Shown: positions 47,106 through 55,717 of the stretch, piece after piece
How positions within the stretch are numbered: position 1 is the stretch's first letter
Layout: every line of letters starts with the position of its first letter
Assembly: GCF_030294945.1 (NCBI RefSeq)
Contig: NZ_AP018448.1
Coordinates: 9,396,501-9,460,500 of the forward strand
DNA from: Streptomyces graminofaciens
Lineage (GTDB): Bacteria; Actinomycetota; Actinomycetes; Streptomycetales; Streptomycetaceae
DNA length: 64,000 bases
Reading direction: 5' to 3'
Translations under genes and position numbers: made by a program
The notes under the pieces: generated by a model
What the model saw: the letters and a program-made list of their open reading frames with translations, nothing else
Database searches by the model: none
Told to the model about the DNA's origin: nothing

Positions 47106-48020
47106 ATGGGCTGGACGGTCCTCTACATCGCGTTCGGAATTGTCGCGTTGTGGCTGCTGGGCGAGGTGTTGCTGCAGTACAAGGCGCGGCTGCGCTGGCG
47201 GCTGCTCGCCTTCGTCGGCTTCCTCGGCGTCGTGCTCGGCGTGCTCATCCCCTCCGTGATCGTCATCGCGTTGGGCGCGATCGGCTTCGCGCTCGGTCAG
47301 ACGTATGTGACGTTGTCGTTCCGTCGTGGCTTCGAGGCGGGCTGGGCCGTTCGCCCCCGCTCCCAGGACGGCGAGCCCGCGGGCGAGAAGAGCGGCAAGA
47401 AGCGCCGCCGCGGCGAACCGGAGCGCCTGGACGCGGCGCTGGAGGCCACCGACCTCGAAGCCCCCGCTGCCGGACCGTACAGCCAGGGCGACGACCTGCT
47501 CGACCAGGACGACGACGTCTTCGTCCGCCCGCAGTCCGCCGCCGCCCGGACCGACACGGTCTACTCCCCGCAGCCCTTCCTCGACGACGAGACCAGCACC
47601 TACGGCGTCTACAACGACAACGCCTTCGCTGCCGCCGCCGAACAGCCCTACGCGACCGCCGACCAGGCGCAGAGCGAGGCCTTCGCCTACTACGGCTACG
47701 ACCAGCAGCAGAACTACGGGTACGACCAGCAGCAGTACGCCGCCTACTCGGACCCGTACATCGGTACCCAGACCTACGACGCCGCCTACGACCCCTCCTA
47801 CGGCCAGCAGGGGTACGGGCAGCAGGGCTACGGCCAGGACCAGTACGGCTCCGGCGCGTACGGCGACACCCCGCCCGGCGGTGTCTGGGTCCCCCAGCAG
47901 CGCAGCACCGACGACCCGCTCGGCGGCGATCTCCCGCCGGAGCAGCCGTATCCGTACCAGGAGAACGGCAACGGGAGCGCGAACGGGCAGGGGTACGACG
48001 AGCAGCAGTACCGGTTCTGA
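47106..48020 (+). CDS. Membrane protein with Tyr/Gln-rich low-complexity tail
   Basis: A 304-residue protein. Two membrane helices occupy residues 1-65 (LYIAFGIVALWLLGEVLL, then LLAFVGFLGVVLGVLIPS and a third short stretch), then a basic KKRRRGEP patch, an acidic middle and, from about residue 185, a long tail dominated by Tyr, Gln, Gly and Asp with YGYDQQQ and GYGQQGYGQ-type repeats. Such prion-like tails often drive clustering at the membrane. No enzymatic domain is evident. Start ATG 47106 follows GGAGAGGG. The function is unknown. Confidence 0.8.
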   Translation: MGWTVLYIAFGIVALWLLGEVLLQYKARLRWRLLAFVGFLGVVLGVLIPSVIVIALGAIGFALGQTYVTLSFRRGFEAGWAVRPRSQDGEPAGEKSGKKRRRGEPERLDAALEATDLEAPAAGPYSQGDDLLDQDDDVFVRPQSAAARTDTVYSPQPFLDDETSTYGVYNDNAFAAAAEQPYATADQAQSEAFAYYGYDQQQNYGYDQQQYAAYSDPYIGTQTYDAAYDPSYGQQGYGQQGYGQDQYGSGAYGDTPPGGVWVPQQRSTDDPLGGDLPPEQPYPYQENGNGSANGQGYDEQQYRF

Positions 48021-48068
48021 CGGTCACGCCGCCGTCCTGCCGGATTCACCAGCCAGGAGCCAGGCCTC

Positions 48069-49568
48069 TCACTGCGAGCCGCGGAACTCCGGCCCCTCCA
48101 CGATCAGTCCGGCGACCAGCGCGCCCGACATTCCCGTGTGCGGCAGACCGCCGCCGGGGTGGGCCCAGCCGCCGACCAGATACAGCCCGGGCAGCCGGGT
48201 CGTGTTGGACGGGCACAGGAACCGCCCGTCGGCCGCGGCGAGCGTCGGCGGCGACATGGCCTCCGGAAGACGCACCTCGCGCCAGAGCAGCCGCTCCCGC
48301 AGCCCCGGCACGGCGGCCTCGGCGGCGGTGACGAGCGACTCCGCGCGCCGCTCGGCGAGGTCGCCCTCCAACCAGTCGGTCTCCGTCGGCACCACCGCGG
48401 ACACGACCACCGACTCGTGCTCCTCGTCTGGCCGCAGCGCGGGGTCGTCCGGCCGCAGCACGGTCGCCGTGAGCGGCACGAGATCGTCGTTGTCGGGGCG
48501 GTGGCTCAGGTGGTCCAACTCGGCCGTGCGGTCCGGGGCGTGCACGACCGTGCGGTGTGCCGCGCCCGCCTCGCGGGCCCCGCGCAGGGCCAGCAGCACG
48601 GTGAACCGGCCGGGCCGCGACGACTCCAGGTCGAGCCGTACGTCGCCGTCGTCCTGGAGGAGACGCTCCGTCAGGCCGTTCAGCCGCACCGGATCGATGC
48701 CCGCCACGACGTGGTCCGCCTCGGTGAACCCCCCGCCCTCGGCCGCGATCTCGGCCGCGACCTCGACCCCGGCCACGCGGCCGTCCTTCTCGACGATCCG
48801 CGTGACCTCGGCGCCGAAGACGAACTCGACCCTCCTCGCCAGACACCGCTCGTACAGCGCCCGCGCCAACTCCCGTATCCCGCCCCGGACATACCAGGTG
48901 CCGAAGGCGTGCTCCATGTACGGCAGCACGGCCGCACTCGCCGGGATGTTCCGGGGATCCAGGCCGTACGCGAGCGCGTGGCTCTCCAGCAGGGCCGTCA
49001 GCCGGGGGTCGCGCAGCTCCCAGTCGCCGATCTCGGCGAGCGTGCGGGCGCGCCGGGTGCGCAGCAGCCGCTTGTGGGGCACCGACGGGTACGGCTCGCG
49101 CTCGGCCAGGACCTTCCAGTCCGGCCGGAGGGGCTCCTCCAGGAGGGGCCGCCGGGTGCGGTCCCAGGCCTCACGGGCCCGCACGAGGAAGTCGCCCCAG
49201 CGGTCGCCGGCGCCCGGCCCCAACGCCGTGTTCAGCGCGTCGACCACGCCCGCGCGGGAGGACCCCGGCAACAGCAGATCCGTACCGTCCGCGAAGACGT
49301 GCCGGGCAGCCGGGTCCACCTGGACCAGGTCCACGCACTTCTCCAGCGACTCCTTGCCGGTCTTCAGAAACAGATCGCGGTAGACGGCGGGCAGCGGCAG
49401 CAGCCCCGGGCCCGTGTCGAAGGCGAAGCCGTCGCGCTCGAAGCGGGCCACCGCGCCGCCGTACGTCGCCGTGCGCTCGTACAGCACCACCCGGTGGCCC
49501 GCGACGGCCAGCCGGGCAGCGGCCGCCATCGCGCCCATCCCAGCGCCGATCACCACAATCCGTGCCAT
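48069..49568 (-). CDS. Phytoene desaturase-like FAD-dependent oxidoreductase
   Basis: A 499-residue flavoprotein of the CrtI/amine oxidase superfamily. The N-terminal FAD motif is VVIGAGMGAMAAAARLAVAG with the acidic end LYERTATYGG. GTWYVRGGIRELARAL and the C-terminal GLYLVGGWAHPGGGLPHTG are typical of carotenoid desaturases and related saturases. No carotenoid cluster is nearby, so the substrate is open; an isoprenoid is plausible. A perfect MacR box lies about 200 bases upstream of the ATG (49568). Confidence 0.82.
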   Translation of the reverse strand: MARIVVIGAGMGAMAAAARLAVAGHRVVLYERTATYGGAVARFERDGFAFDTGPGLLPLPAVYRDLFLKTGKESLEKCVDLVQVDPAARHVFADGTDLLLPGSSRAGVVDALNTALGPGAGDRWGDFLVRAREAWDRTRRPLLEEPLRPDWKVLAEREPYPSVPHKRLLRTRRARTLAEIGDWELRDPRLTALLESHALAYGLDPRNIPASAAVLPYMEHAFGTWYVRGGIRELARALYERCLARRVEFVFGAEVTRIVEKDGRVAGVEVAAEIAAEGGGFTEADHVVAGIDPVRLNGLTERLLQDDGDVRLDLESSRPGRFTVLLALRGAREAGAAHRTVVHAPDRTAELDHLSHRPDNDDLVPLTATVLRPDDPALRPDEEHESVVVSAVVPTETDWLEGDLAERRAESLVTAAEAAVPGLRERLLWREVRLPEAMSPPTLAAADGRFLCPSNTTRLPGLYLVGGWAHPGGGLPHTGMSGALVAGLIVEGPEFRGSQ

Positions 49569-50092
49569 GCGGCGACTGTATCGGCCACCACCGACAACGG
49601 CCCAGGCCCGGGGGCTGCGCCAGCAACCACGACCTACCCGAACGTACCCGCACCCGCCGACGCACCCGCCCCACCCGGTCTCACAGGGCAGCGCCGGCGA
49701 GGGAGTACGCGAACGGACGTGATCGTAACCAGTCGGCAACAGAGCGCTCTGAGGTTGAGCACGGACGTCTGAGTACCCGTACTCAGCCGGTGAGATGAGT
49801 ACGCGCGCGGATGGGCTCCGACCTGCGTGAACGAGAGAGTGGAGACACGGAAAGGGGCGCGGCTCCGGCACCGCCGACACGGGGCGGCGGAACGGCTCTC
49901 GCGCTCTTGACCGCTCCTTCCGTCGACGAGGGTCACGAGAACAGACCGACGGGTCGGCGGGAGCGAGGCACGGGGGAAGTACGGGGGATACGGGGGAGGC
50001 GCCGGTTCGAGGTGGCCCGCGGGGGACGCGGCCAGTTCGAACCGGCGCTTTCATATGAGCTCCGCCCGCCCGGGTCGGCCCGCCTGCCCCGG
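49569..50092. other. Long intergenic region carrying a MacR box
   Basis: This 524-base gap lies upstream of the desaturase-like gene and downstream of the tetR gene. It contains no convincing coding sequence: the frames that cross it lack protein-family character. It holds the perfect MacR-type site at 49770-49785 and, around 49640-49680, the spacer type 'cacccgccgacgcacccgcc' seen elsewhere. The promoter of the desaturase gene should lie here. Confidence 0.5.
49770..49785. promoter_or_regulatory. MacR binding site (TGAGTAC-N2-GTACTCA)
   Basis: The 16 bases TGAGTACCCGTACTCA are a perfect 7+2+7 inverted repeat identical to the MacR consensus as I recall it. It lies 202 bases upstream of the desaturase-like start at 49568 on the minus strand. 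macR itself is at 29107. Confidence 0.8.
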
Positions 50093-50725
50093 CTACCGGT
50101 TGCCGCTCACCCGCCCCTGCAACAGCCGCGACAACGCCGAGTGGACGTCGTCCAGGGAACGCTCCGGCTGGAAGGCCTTCCAGTCCAGCGCCGCCACGAG
50201 GACCATGCCGACGAGTGCCGACGCCGTCAGCCCGACATCGATCTCGTCGCTCAGCTCACCCGCCGCGACCCCTTCCCGCAGGACGCCCTCGACGACCGCG
50301 ACCGCCTCCTGCCGGACCACCATCAGCGTGGACTGCCAGGCCCGGTTGGTGCGCCACAGCTCGGCCACGTACAGCTGGGTGAAGGACGGGTAGCGGTCGA
50401 TGAAGACGAGACCGGCCCGGATCATCGCGTCCAGCGCGTCGACCTTGCTGCCGCCCTCCTCGGCGGTCCGCTCCGCCGCTTCCCGCAGGGAAGCGGTGAG
50501 GAGCCCCACGCCGTGCCGCAGCAACTCCTCGAAGAGGACCGACTTGCTCGCGAAGTTGTAGTAGACCGTGCCCTTGGCGACGCCGGCGCGCTCGGCGATC
50601 TCGTCCACCGTCGTGGCGGAGAACCCCTGTTCGGCGATGAGGGTGACGGCGGCCTCGTAGAGCTTCTGCCGGGTCGCCTCGCGGCGGCCCCCGCCTGCGC
50701 CGCCGGGGGCTTTGCTGCTTTCCAT
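50093..50725 (-). CDS. TetR family transcriptional regulator
   Basis: A 210-residue repressor. The TetR helix-turn-helix is at residues 18-62 (AAVTLIAEQGFSATTVDEIA then ERAGVAKGTVYYNFASK). The C-terminal half is a helical ligand domain. It is the last gene of the ABC/YhgE operon, 35 bases after the membrane subunit, and probably binds the palindrome at 53731-53758 in front of that operon to control its own expression. The inducing ligand is unknown. Confidence 0.9.
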   Translation of the reverse strand: MESSKAPGGAGGGRREATRQKLYEAAVTLIAEQGFSATTVDEIAERAGVAKGTVYYNFASKSVLFEELLRHGVGLLTASLREAAERTAEEGGSKVDALDAMIRAGLVFIDRYPSFTQLYVAELWRTNRAWQSTLMVVRQEAVAVVEGVLREGVAAGELSDEIDVGLTASALVGMVLVAALDWKAFQPERSLDDVHSALSRLLQGRVSGNR

Positions 50726-50760
50726 GGCCCTGATTGTCACAGGAACCGGGGCATGGGTGG

Positions 50761-52845
50761 TCACAGGCTCAACTCCGGGTGCAGTCGGTCCAGGGTCCAC
50801 ACCTGCTTGCGGCGGGCGGCGACCGCGGTGAGCGCCAGGGCGCCGGCGGTGAAGGCCACGAGTACCGCGCACGCCTGCCACACCGGGCCCAGGCCGCCGC
50901 CCGTGATCAGCCTCCTGAGGGCCTCGACCACGTAACTCATCGGCAGGAAGGGGTGGATCGCGTTGAAGAAACCGGGGCTCGTCTGCACGGGATACGTGCC
51001 GCCCGCGGACGTCAACTGGAGCATGAGGAAGGCGAGGACGAGGATGCGGCCCGCCGCGCCGAAGCGGGCGTTCAGCCACTGCACGATCGCCGCGAAGCAC
51101 GCCGTCACCAGGAACAGGAAGCCCACCGTCCCGGCCGCCCGCGCCATCTCCAGGCCGACGGCGAAGTGGAGCACCGCCATGAGCGCGGCCGTCTGGAGCA
51201 CGCCCAGCGCGGCCACCGGCAGCCAGCCCGCCAGCGCGATCCGCCACGCCGAGGCGCCTGCCGCGAGGGCACGCCGGTTGAGCGGCTGGATCAGCATGTA
51301 CGCCACCATCGCGCCCACCCAGAGGGACAGCGGGATGAAGTAAGGGGCGAACCCGGTGCCGTAGTTGGGCGCCTTGTGCAGGTCTTCGGTGGCCAGCCGC
51401 ACCGGGTCGGCCATCACGTCGGTGCGCCGGTCGCGGTCCTGCTTGTCGTAGTCGGGGATCCGGCCGGCGCCGTCGTGCAGTCCGCCCGCGAGCTTCCCGG
51501 AGCCGTCGACCAGCTTGTACATGCCCCCCTTGAGGTCGTTCGCGCCCGTCTTCAGCCGGCCGACGCCCGTGTCGAGGTCCGCTGCGCCGGTGCTCGCCGT
51601 GCCCAGGCCGGTGTGCAGCGTCTCGGCGCCGTTGGCGACCTTCGCGGCGCCCGTGTTGAGCGCGTTCACCTTGGCGACGGCCGAGTCGAGGTCATCGGAG
51701 AGGGTGGGCGCCGCCTCGGCGAGAGCGCGTGCCTGTCGCTCCAGGGTCTTCAGGTCCTTGGCGAAGGCCTTCATGTCGCCGCCGTAGTTCCGCACCACGG
51801 TGTTGACGTCCTCGGTGAGCCGCGCCGCGTCCGCCGCCGCGTCCTTGGCCTTCTTCAGATCCGCGCAGGCCGCGTCGGGCAGGACTTGGTCCTCGCAGCG
51901 CCGCCGGTAGACGCCGTCGAGGGTGTCGGAGGCGGCACGGGTGCCGGTCGCGGCGGCGGGGGCCGTCTTCACGAACGCGTCCAGGTGCCCCCGGATCGTG
52001 CCCGCCGAATCGGCCACCAGGGTCGCGGTGTCGGCGATCGTCCGGCCGTTCTCCTTCAGGAACGGGCGCACCTGGTCCGCCGCGCCGTTGACCTTGTCGG
52101 CCAGCTTCTGCGTCCCGTCCGCGACCTGTTGGGCACCCTCCTCCAGATCGCCCGCGCCCGTGTCGAGCTTCGTCAGCCCGCCGGACAGCGAACCGCTGCC
52201 CTCCTTGGCGTCCCTCAGCCCGTCCGCGAGGTCCTTGGAGCCCTTCTCCGCCTTGCCGATCCCGCCGGTGAGGTCGTCGGCGCCCTTCGCGGCCCTCTCG
52301 GTCCCTTCGTGGATGTCCGAGAACGAGATGAAGATCCGGTCGAGGAACGACCGCGACGCCTTCGTCGACGCCGCCGTACGCACCTCGGAGAACACCGTCC
52401 GCGAGATCTGCCCGACGATGTAGTTGTTCGCGTCGTTCGTACGCACCTGGAGGGCGCCCGTCTGCGGCGACTCCCCTGAGCTGGAAGCGATCCTCTCGCT
52501 GAAGTCCGCCGGCATGGTCAGCGACAGGTAGTACGTGCCGTCCTCGACGCCCTTGCGCGCCTCGGCGGCGCTCACCAGGTGCCACTCGAAGGTGTCGCTG
52601 TCGCGCAGTCCCTCGGCGATCTCGTCGCCCGCCGCGAGCCTCTCCTTGCCGACCGACGCCCCCTTGTCGTCGTTCACCAACGCCACGGGGATACGGTCCA
52701 GACGGCCGTACGGGTCCCAGAACGACCACAGATAGAGGGCGCCGTACAGCAGCGGCAGCAACAGGAGCGAGGCCAGCGCGGCACGCGGCAGTTTGCCCCG
52801 GCCGAACCGCCTGAGCTCAAGCGCGGCGAGTTTCGGCGAGCGCAT
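50761..52845 (-). CDS. YhgE/Pip family ABC-type membrane protein
   Basis: A 694-residue membrane protein. One helix lies near the N-terminus (LASLLLLPLLYGALYLWSFW). Then comes a large extracytoplasmic domain of about 430 residues with many GADDL, GLGDAxxG-type coiled heptads typical of the YhgE/Pip family. Five or six membrane helices follow at the C-terminus (PLSLWVGAMVAYMLIQPL onward). Relatives serve as export/permease-like proteins and as ESX-type or phage-receptor proteins. Its start overlaps the ATPase stop by 29 bases, so the two form a unit. Confidence 0.85.
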   Translation of the reverse strand: MRSPKLAALELRRFGRGKLPRAALASLLLLPLLYGALYLWSFWDPYGRLDRIPVALVNDDKGASVGKERLAAGDEIAEGLRDSDTFEWHLVSAAEARKGVEDGTYYLSLTMPADFSERIASSSGESPQTGALQVRTNDANNYIVGQISRTVFSEVRTAASTKASRSFLDRIFISFSDIHEGTERAAKGADDLTGGIGKAEKGSKDLADGLRDAKEGSGSLSGGLTKLDTGAGDLEEGAQQVADGTQKLADKVNGAADQVRPFLKENGRTIADTATLVADSAGTIRGHLDAFVKTAPAAATGTRAASDTLDGVYRRRCEDQVLPDAACADLKKAKDAAADAARLTEDVNTVVRNYGGDMKAFAKDLKTLERQARALAEAAPTLSDDLDSAVAKVNALNTGAAKVANGAETLHTGLGTASTGAADLDTGVGRLKTGANDLKGGMYKLVDGSGKLAGGLHDGAGRIPDYDKQDRDRRTDVMADPVRLATEDLHKAPNYGTGFAPYFIPLSLWVGAMVAYMLIQPLNRRALAAGASAWRIALAGWLPVAALGVLQTAALMAVLHFAVGLEMARAAGTVGFLFLVTACFAAIVQWLNARFGAAGRILVLAFLMLQLTSAGGTYPVQTSPGFFNAIHPFLPMSYVVEALRRLITGGGLGPVWQACAVLVAFTAGALALTAVAARRKQVWTLDRLHPELSL

Positions 52846-53710
52846 CGGCCTTCTCCTTGTCGTCGTCGCTGAGATTCGTGTCGGTGTCGGTGTCCGTGTG
52901 GGTGTGGGTGTCGGGGGCTGCGGTCGGCTCGTCGTCGCCCACAGGGGAGGGCGTTTCGGGGACGCCCTCACACGCGCGTGCCGCTTTCCCCGGTGCCGTC
53001 GACACGACGACCGCCCCTTCAGGCGCCTCGCTGCACACCGCCAGAACCGTGGTCCCGGACCCGGCCAGGGATCGCAACAGGGCCCATGCCTCGGCCCGTT
53101 CGGTGTCGGAGAGCTTCAGATCGGTGTCGTCGACGCCGAGCAGCCGGGGCCGGCCGACGAGGGCCAGGGCGACGGACAACCGCAGCGACTCCAGCCGATC
53201 CAGGTCGCGTACGGCGGTCCGGGAGCCCTTGGGCAGGGCCTCCGGGTCGAGCCCGGCGGAGGCCAGCGCGGTGTCGATCCGCAGCTTCGTCTCGGCGGCA
53301 CGGTCGGCCCGGGACCGCAGCAGACCGCGCAGGGAACCGTCGAACCGCCGCTGCAGCAGCGCCCGTTCGCGCAGATGCTCGCCGACGGTCAGGGCCGGGT
53401 CGAGGTCGGTGACGCCGGGGACATGGGCGAGAGCGCTGATCCGGCGCACGGCCGCCATCTGCTTCGGCAGCCGGAGGGAGCCGACGGTGGCCCGGCCCTC
53501 GCTCGGCTTCATGCGCCCGGTGAGCGCGAGCAGCAGACAGGTCCGCCCCGACCCGGACGGCCCCTCGACGGCGATCAGCGAGCCGGGCTCGACCTCGAAC
53601 CCCACGCCCCGGAACGCCCAGCCGCGCGGCCCCTCGAGCCCGAACCCCTCGGCGGCGAGAGAGACCCCGCCGACCGCGCTCGGTACGTCGCCCGCCCGTG
53701 GCTCCGACAT
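52817..53710 (-). CDS. ABC transporter ATP-binding protein with degenerate motifs
   Basis: A 297-residue ABC ATPase-like protein. The Walker A reads GPSGSGRTCLL, with Arg in place of the catalytic Lys. The signature LSGGQ is replaced by DRLESLRLSV and Walker B is PRLLGVDDTDL with a second Asp instead of Glu. The C-terminal 50 residues are an acidic disordered tail with repeated Thr-His and Thr-Asp pairs, encoded by a run of 6-base repeats (52880-52918). It probably binds nucleotide without normal turnover, and acts with the YhgE-type subunit encoded downstream. Confidence 0.8.
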   Translation of the reverse strand: MSEPRAGDVPSAVGGVSLAAEGFGLEGPRGWAFRGVGFEVEPGSLIAVEGPSGSGRTCLLLALTGRMKPSEGRATVGSLRLPKQMAAVRRISALAHVPGVTDLDPALTVGEHLRERALLQRRFDGSLRGLLRSRADRAAETKLRIDTALASAGLDPEALPKGSRTAVRDLDRLESLRLSVALALVGRPRLLGVDDTDLKLSDTERAEAWALLRSLAGSGTTVLAVCSEAPEGAVVVSTAPGKAARACEGVPETPSPVGDDEPTAAPDTHTHTDTDTDTNLSDDDKEKADALAETRRA

Positions 53711-53730
53711 GTCCCCGAACCCCTCGACTC

Positions 53731-53758
53731 TTTTTGCACTGACTGGTCAGTGCAAAAA
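53731..53758. promoter_or_regulatory. TetR operator of the ABC/YhgE/TetR operon
   Basis: A perfect palindrome with 13-base arms (53731-53743 and 53746-53758) around TG; the half-site is TTTTTGCACTGAC. It lies 20 bases before the ABC gene start on the minus strand. The operon ends with a TetR gene, making autoregulation very likely. Confidence 0.88.
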
Positions 53759-53885
53759 CTACTCCGAACCCCTGATCGAAGCAAAGGCCCAGGTCAGACC
53801 GGATTGTCAGTGGCATACCTCACGATGGGCACATACGGCACCTCGTATGTGGGCGTGCCGTCACCCAGACGACAGGAGGTTCGTC

Positions 53886-54422
53886 ATGGCCAGCTACCAC
53901 GCGGCAGCCGATCGGCACCGCGCCACCGGCCCTGCCCCCTCACTGACCGGCCCCGCGAGCGACGTCCACCCCGTGCAGCGCCGTGCCACGGCCCCACCCG
54001 CCGCCCTCGACCTGCTCGCCCAGGCCCGCTCCGGGCTCGAAGAGGCGTCCGGGCTGCAGACCCCCAACGAGCGGTACGCCACGGCCCATCTGGCCGCCCT
54101 GCGCACCGCCGCCGCCGTGCTCGCCGCCCGGGGCCGCCCCGAGCCCTCCGCGAAACGCCGGGCCAGGATACGGAGCGCCTGGGAGGTGCTCCCCGAGATC
54201 GCGCCCGAACTCATCGAGTGGAGCGCGCTGTTCGCCTCCGGGGCGAGCCGCCGGGCACGCGCCGAGGCGGGCATCCAGGGCGCGGCGAGCGCGCGCGACG
54301 CCGACGACCTGATACGCGACGTGGCGATGTTTCTACGTCTGGTCGAGCGGATGCTGGTGCTCCAGCCGGTCCTGCCGCAGCCCAGGCGGGACGGCGGCGC
54401 GGGGGTCGCGGACACGGGCTGA
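53886..54422 (+). CDS. SAV_6107-type HEPN-domain protein
   Basis: A 178-residue helical protein. After a disordered N-terminus of about 40 residues, helices (LDLLAQARSGLEEASGLQTP, YATAHLAALRTAAAVLAARG, AWEVLPEIAPELIEWSALFA) match the actinobacterial SAV_6107 HEPN family. The RxxxxH ribonuclease motif of toxic HEPN proteins is not visible, so a nucleotide- or RNA-binding role is more likely than toxin. AGGAGG precedes the ATG at 53886. It diverges from the ABC operon. Confidence 0.75.
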   Translation: MASYHAAADRHRATGPAPSLTGPASDVHPVQRRATAPPAALDLLAQARSGLEEASGLQTPNERYATAHLAALRTAAAVLAARGRPEPSAKRRARIRSAWEVLPEIAPELIEWSALFASGASRRARAEAGIQGAASARDADDLIRDVAMFLRLVERMLVLQPVLPQPRRDGGAGVADTG

Positions 54423-54547
54423 CCACTCGGCGCTGCCCATTAGGGTTGGGAGCACCAGCCTCCGCCACGGCCGCCCGGCCGGCGGCGGAGACGCAGCCCA
54501 TCGCTCCGCCGCACACCAGGCGGTGCCGCGCCGAGGAGTCAACTGCC

Positions 54548-55375
54548 GTGTCGGATCCGATGCGCCCACCCGTCTCCCATGACCACCCGCACACGACGTC
54601 GCTCCGCTCCGACCCCCCTCGGGCTCGCGCCGCCCTGCGTACCGCCGTGGTCCGGGAGGTCCTCCAGGACGCCCTCGACCGCCGGGTGAAGGCCACGGGA
54701 CGCGAGTCGCTCGACGTGCTGGACACCGGGGGCGGCAGCGGCAGGTTCGCGGTGCCCCTGGCCGGCCTCGGCCACCGCGTCACGGTCGTCGACCCCAGCC
54801 CGAACGCACTGTTCGCGCTGGAGCGCCGAGCCGCCGAGGCCGGCGTCGCCGACCGCGTCCAGGGCGTCCAGGGCGACGCACACGGCCTCTTCGACGTGGT
54901 CGAACGCGGCGGCTACGACGCCGTGCTGTGCCACGGTGTCCTGGAGTACGTGGACGACCCCGCCGAGGGCATCGGCAACGCGGTCGCCGCGCTGCGCCCC
55001 GGCGGCGTGCTCAGCCTGCTCGCCGCGGGCCTCGGCGGCGCGGTCCTCGCCCGTGCCCTCGCCGGGCACTTCAAGGAGGCCAAGCAGGCGCTCGACGACC
55101 CGAACGGACGCTGGGGCGAAGGCGATCCGGTGCCTCACCGCTTCACCGCCGAGCAGCTCACCGCGCTCGTCGAGGGCGCGGGCCTGAGCGTCGCCGCCGT
55201 GCACGGCGTCCGGGTCTTCGCCGACCTGGTCCCCGGCGTCCTCGTCGACACCGAGCCCGGAGCCCTGGACGCCCTGCTCAGGCTGGAGGCCGCGGCCGCC
55301 GAGCTGCCGGCGTTCCATGCGGTGGCCACACAGCTCCATGTGCTCGGCGAGACCCGTGGGACCACCGAGGCCTGA
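54548..55375 (+). CDS. SAM-dependent methyltransferase
   Basis: A 275-residue class I methyltransferase with motif I LDVLDTGGGSGRFAVPLAGL, the acidic ribose contact VVDPSP, motif II DAVLCHGVLEYVDDP and motif III LRPGGVLSLLAAG. It resembles the SmtA/CmoA group that acts on small molecules or tRNA. The substrate is unknown. The GTG at 54548 follows GAGGAG by eight bases; the much longer open frame upstream is not coding. It follows the HEPN-like gene by 125 bases. Confidence 0.85.
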   Translation: MSDPMRPPVSHDHPHTTSLRSDPPRARAALRTAVVREVLQDALDRRVKATGRESLDVLDTGGGSGRFAVPLAGLGHRVTVVDPSPNALFALERRAAEAGVADRVQGVQGDAHGLFDVVERGGYDAVLCHGVLEYVDDPAEGIGNAVAALRPGGVLSLLAAGLGGAVLARALAGHFKEAKQALDDPNGRWGEGDPVPHRFTAEQLTALVEGAGLSVAAVHGVRVFADLVPGVLVDTEPGALDALLRLEAAAAELPAFHAVATQLHVLGETRGTTEA

Positions 55376-55717
55376 GCCGCCTCCCGATCCCGGCCCAGCG
55401 GCCGGCGCCCGAAGAGCCGGTGAGCGCTTGCGAGGCTGACGAGCCAATACGCCCGTGCCGCGCTGATCAGGGGCTCGGCCGCAGATGGAGTACGCCACAG
55501 GCCCCCCGATCGGGCGCCCGGAGCCGTATGATCGAGGGAGACCGTCCTGCATGACGGACCGTTCGCTGGGGAATGCACGCCTCAGTGAATCGGGGCGCCA
55601 TGGCGGGTTCTGGTTGGCTAATTGGCGTAGAGGGGCGGGTTTCACGGGGGCGATTCCCTGCCTATCCTAAAAAGGACCCCCGGGTCGCTCCGGCGACCGC
55701 ACGATGAGGAGGACTCC
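55376..55717. other. Intergenic region before the DUF3040 gene
   Basis: The 342-base gap has no recognisable gene on either strand. Its last part, around 55612-55675 (ggttggctaattggcg, then cctatcctaaaaagg), is locally AT-rich and a likely promoter; AGGAGG follows at 55704-55709 before the GTG at 55718. Confidence 0.45.

Noticed and set aside
49811..50092. Plus-strand open frame as a small gene in the MacR-box region
   Set aside because: No family motif, no convincing ribosome site, and the frame continues antisense through tetR.
53886..54422. HEPN toxin of a toxin-antitoxin pair
   Set aside because: The RxxxxH catalytic motif is not visible and no antitoxin-like gene is adjacent.
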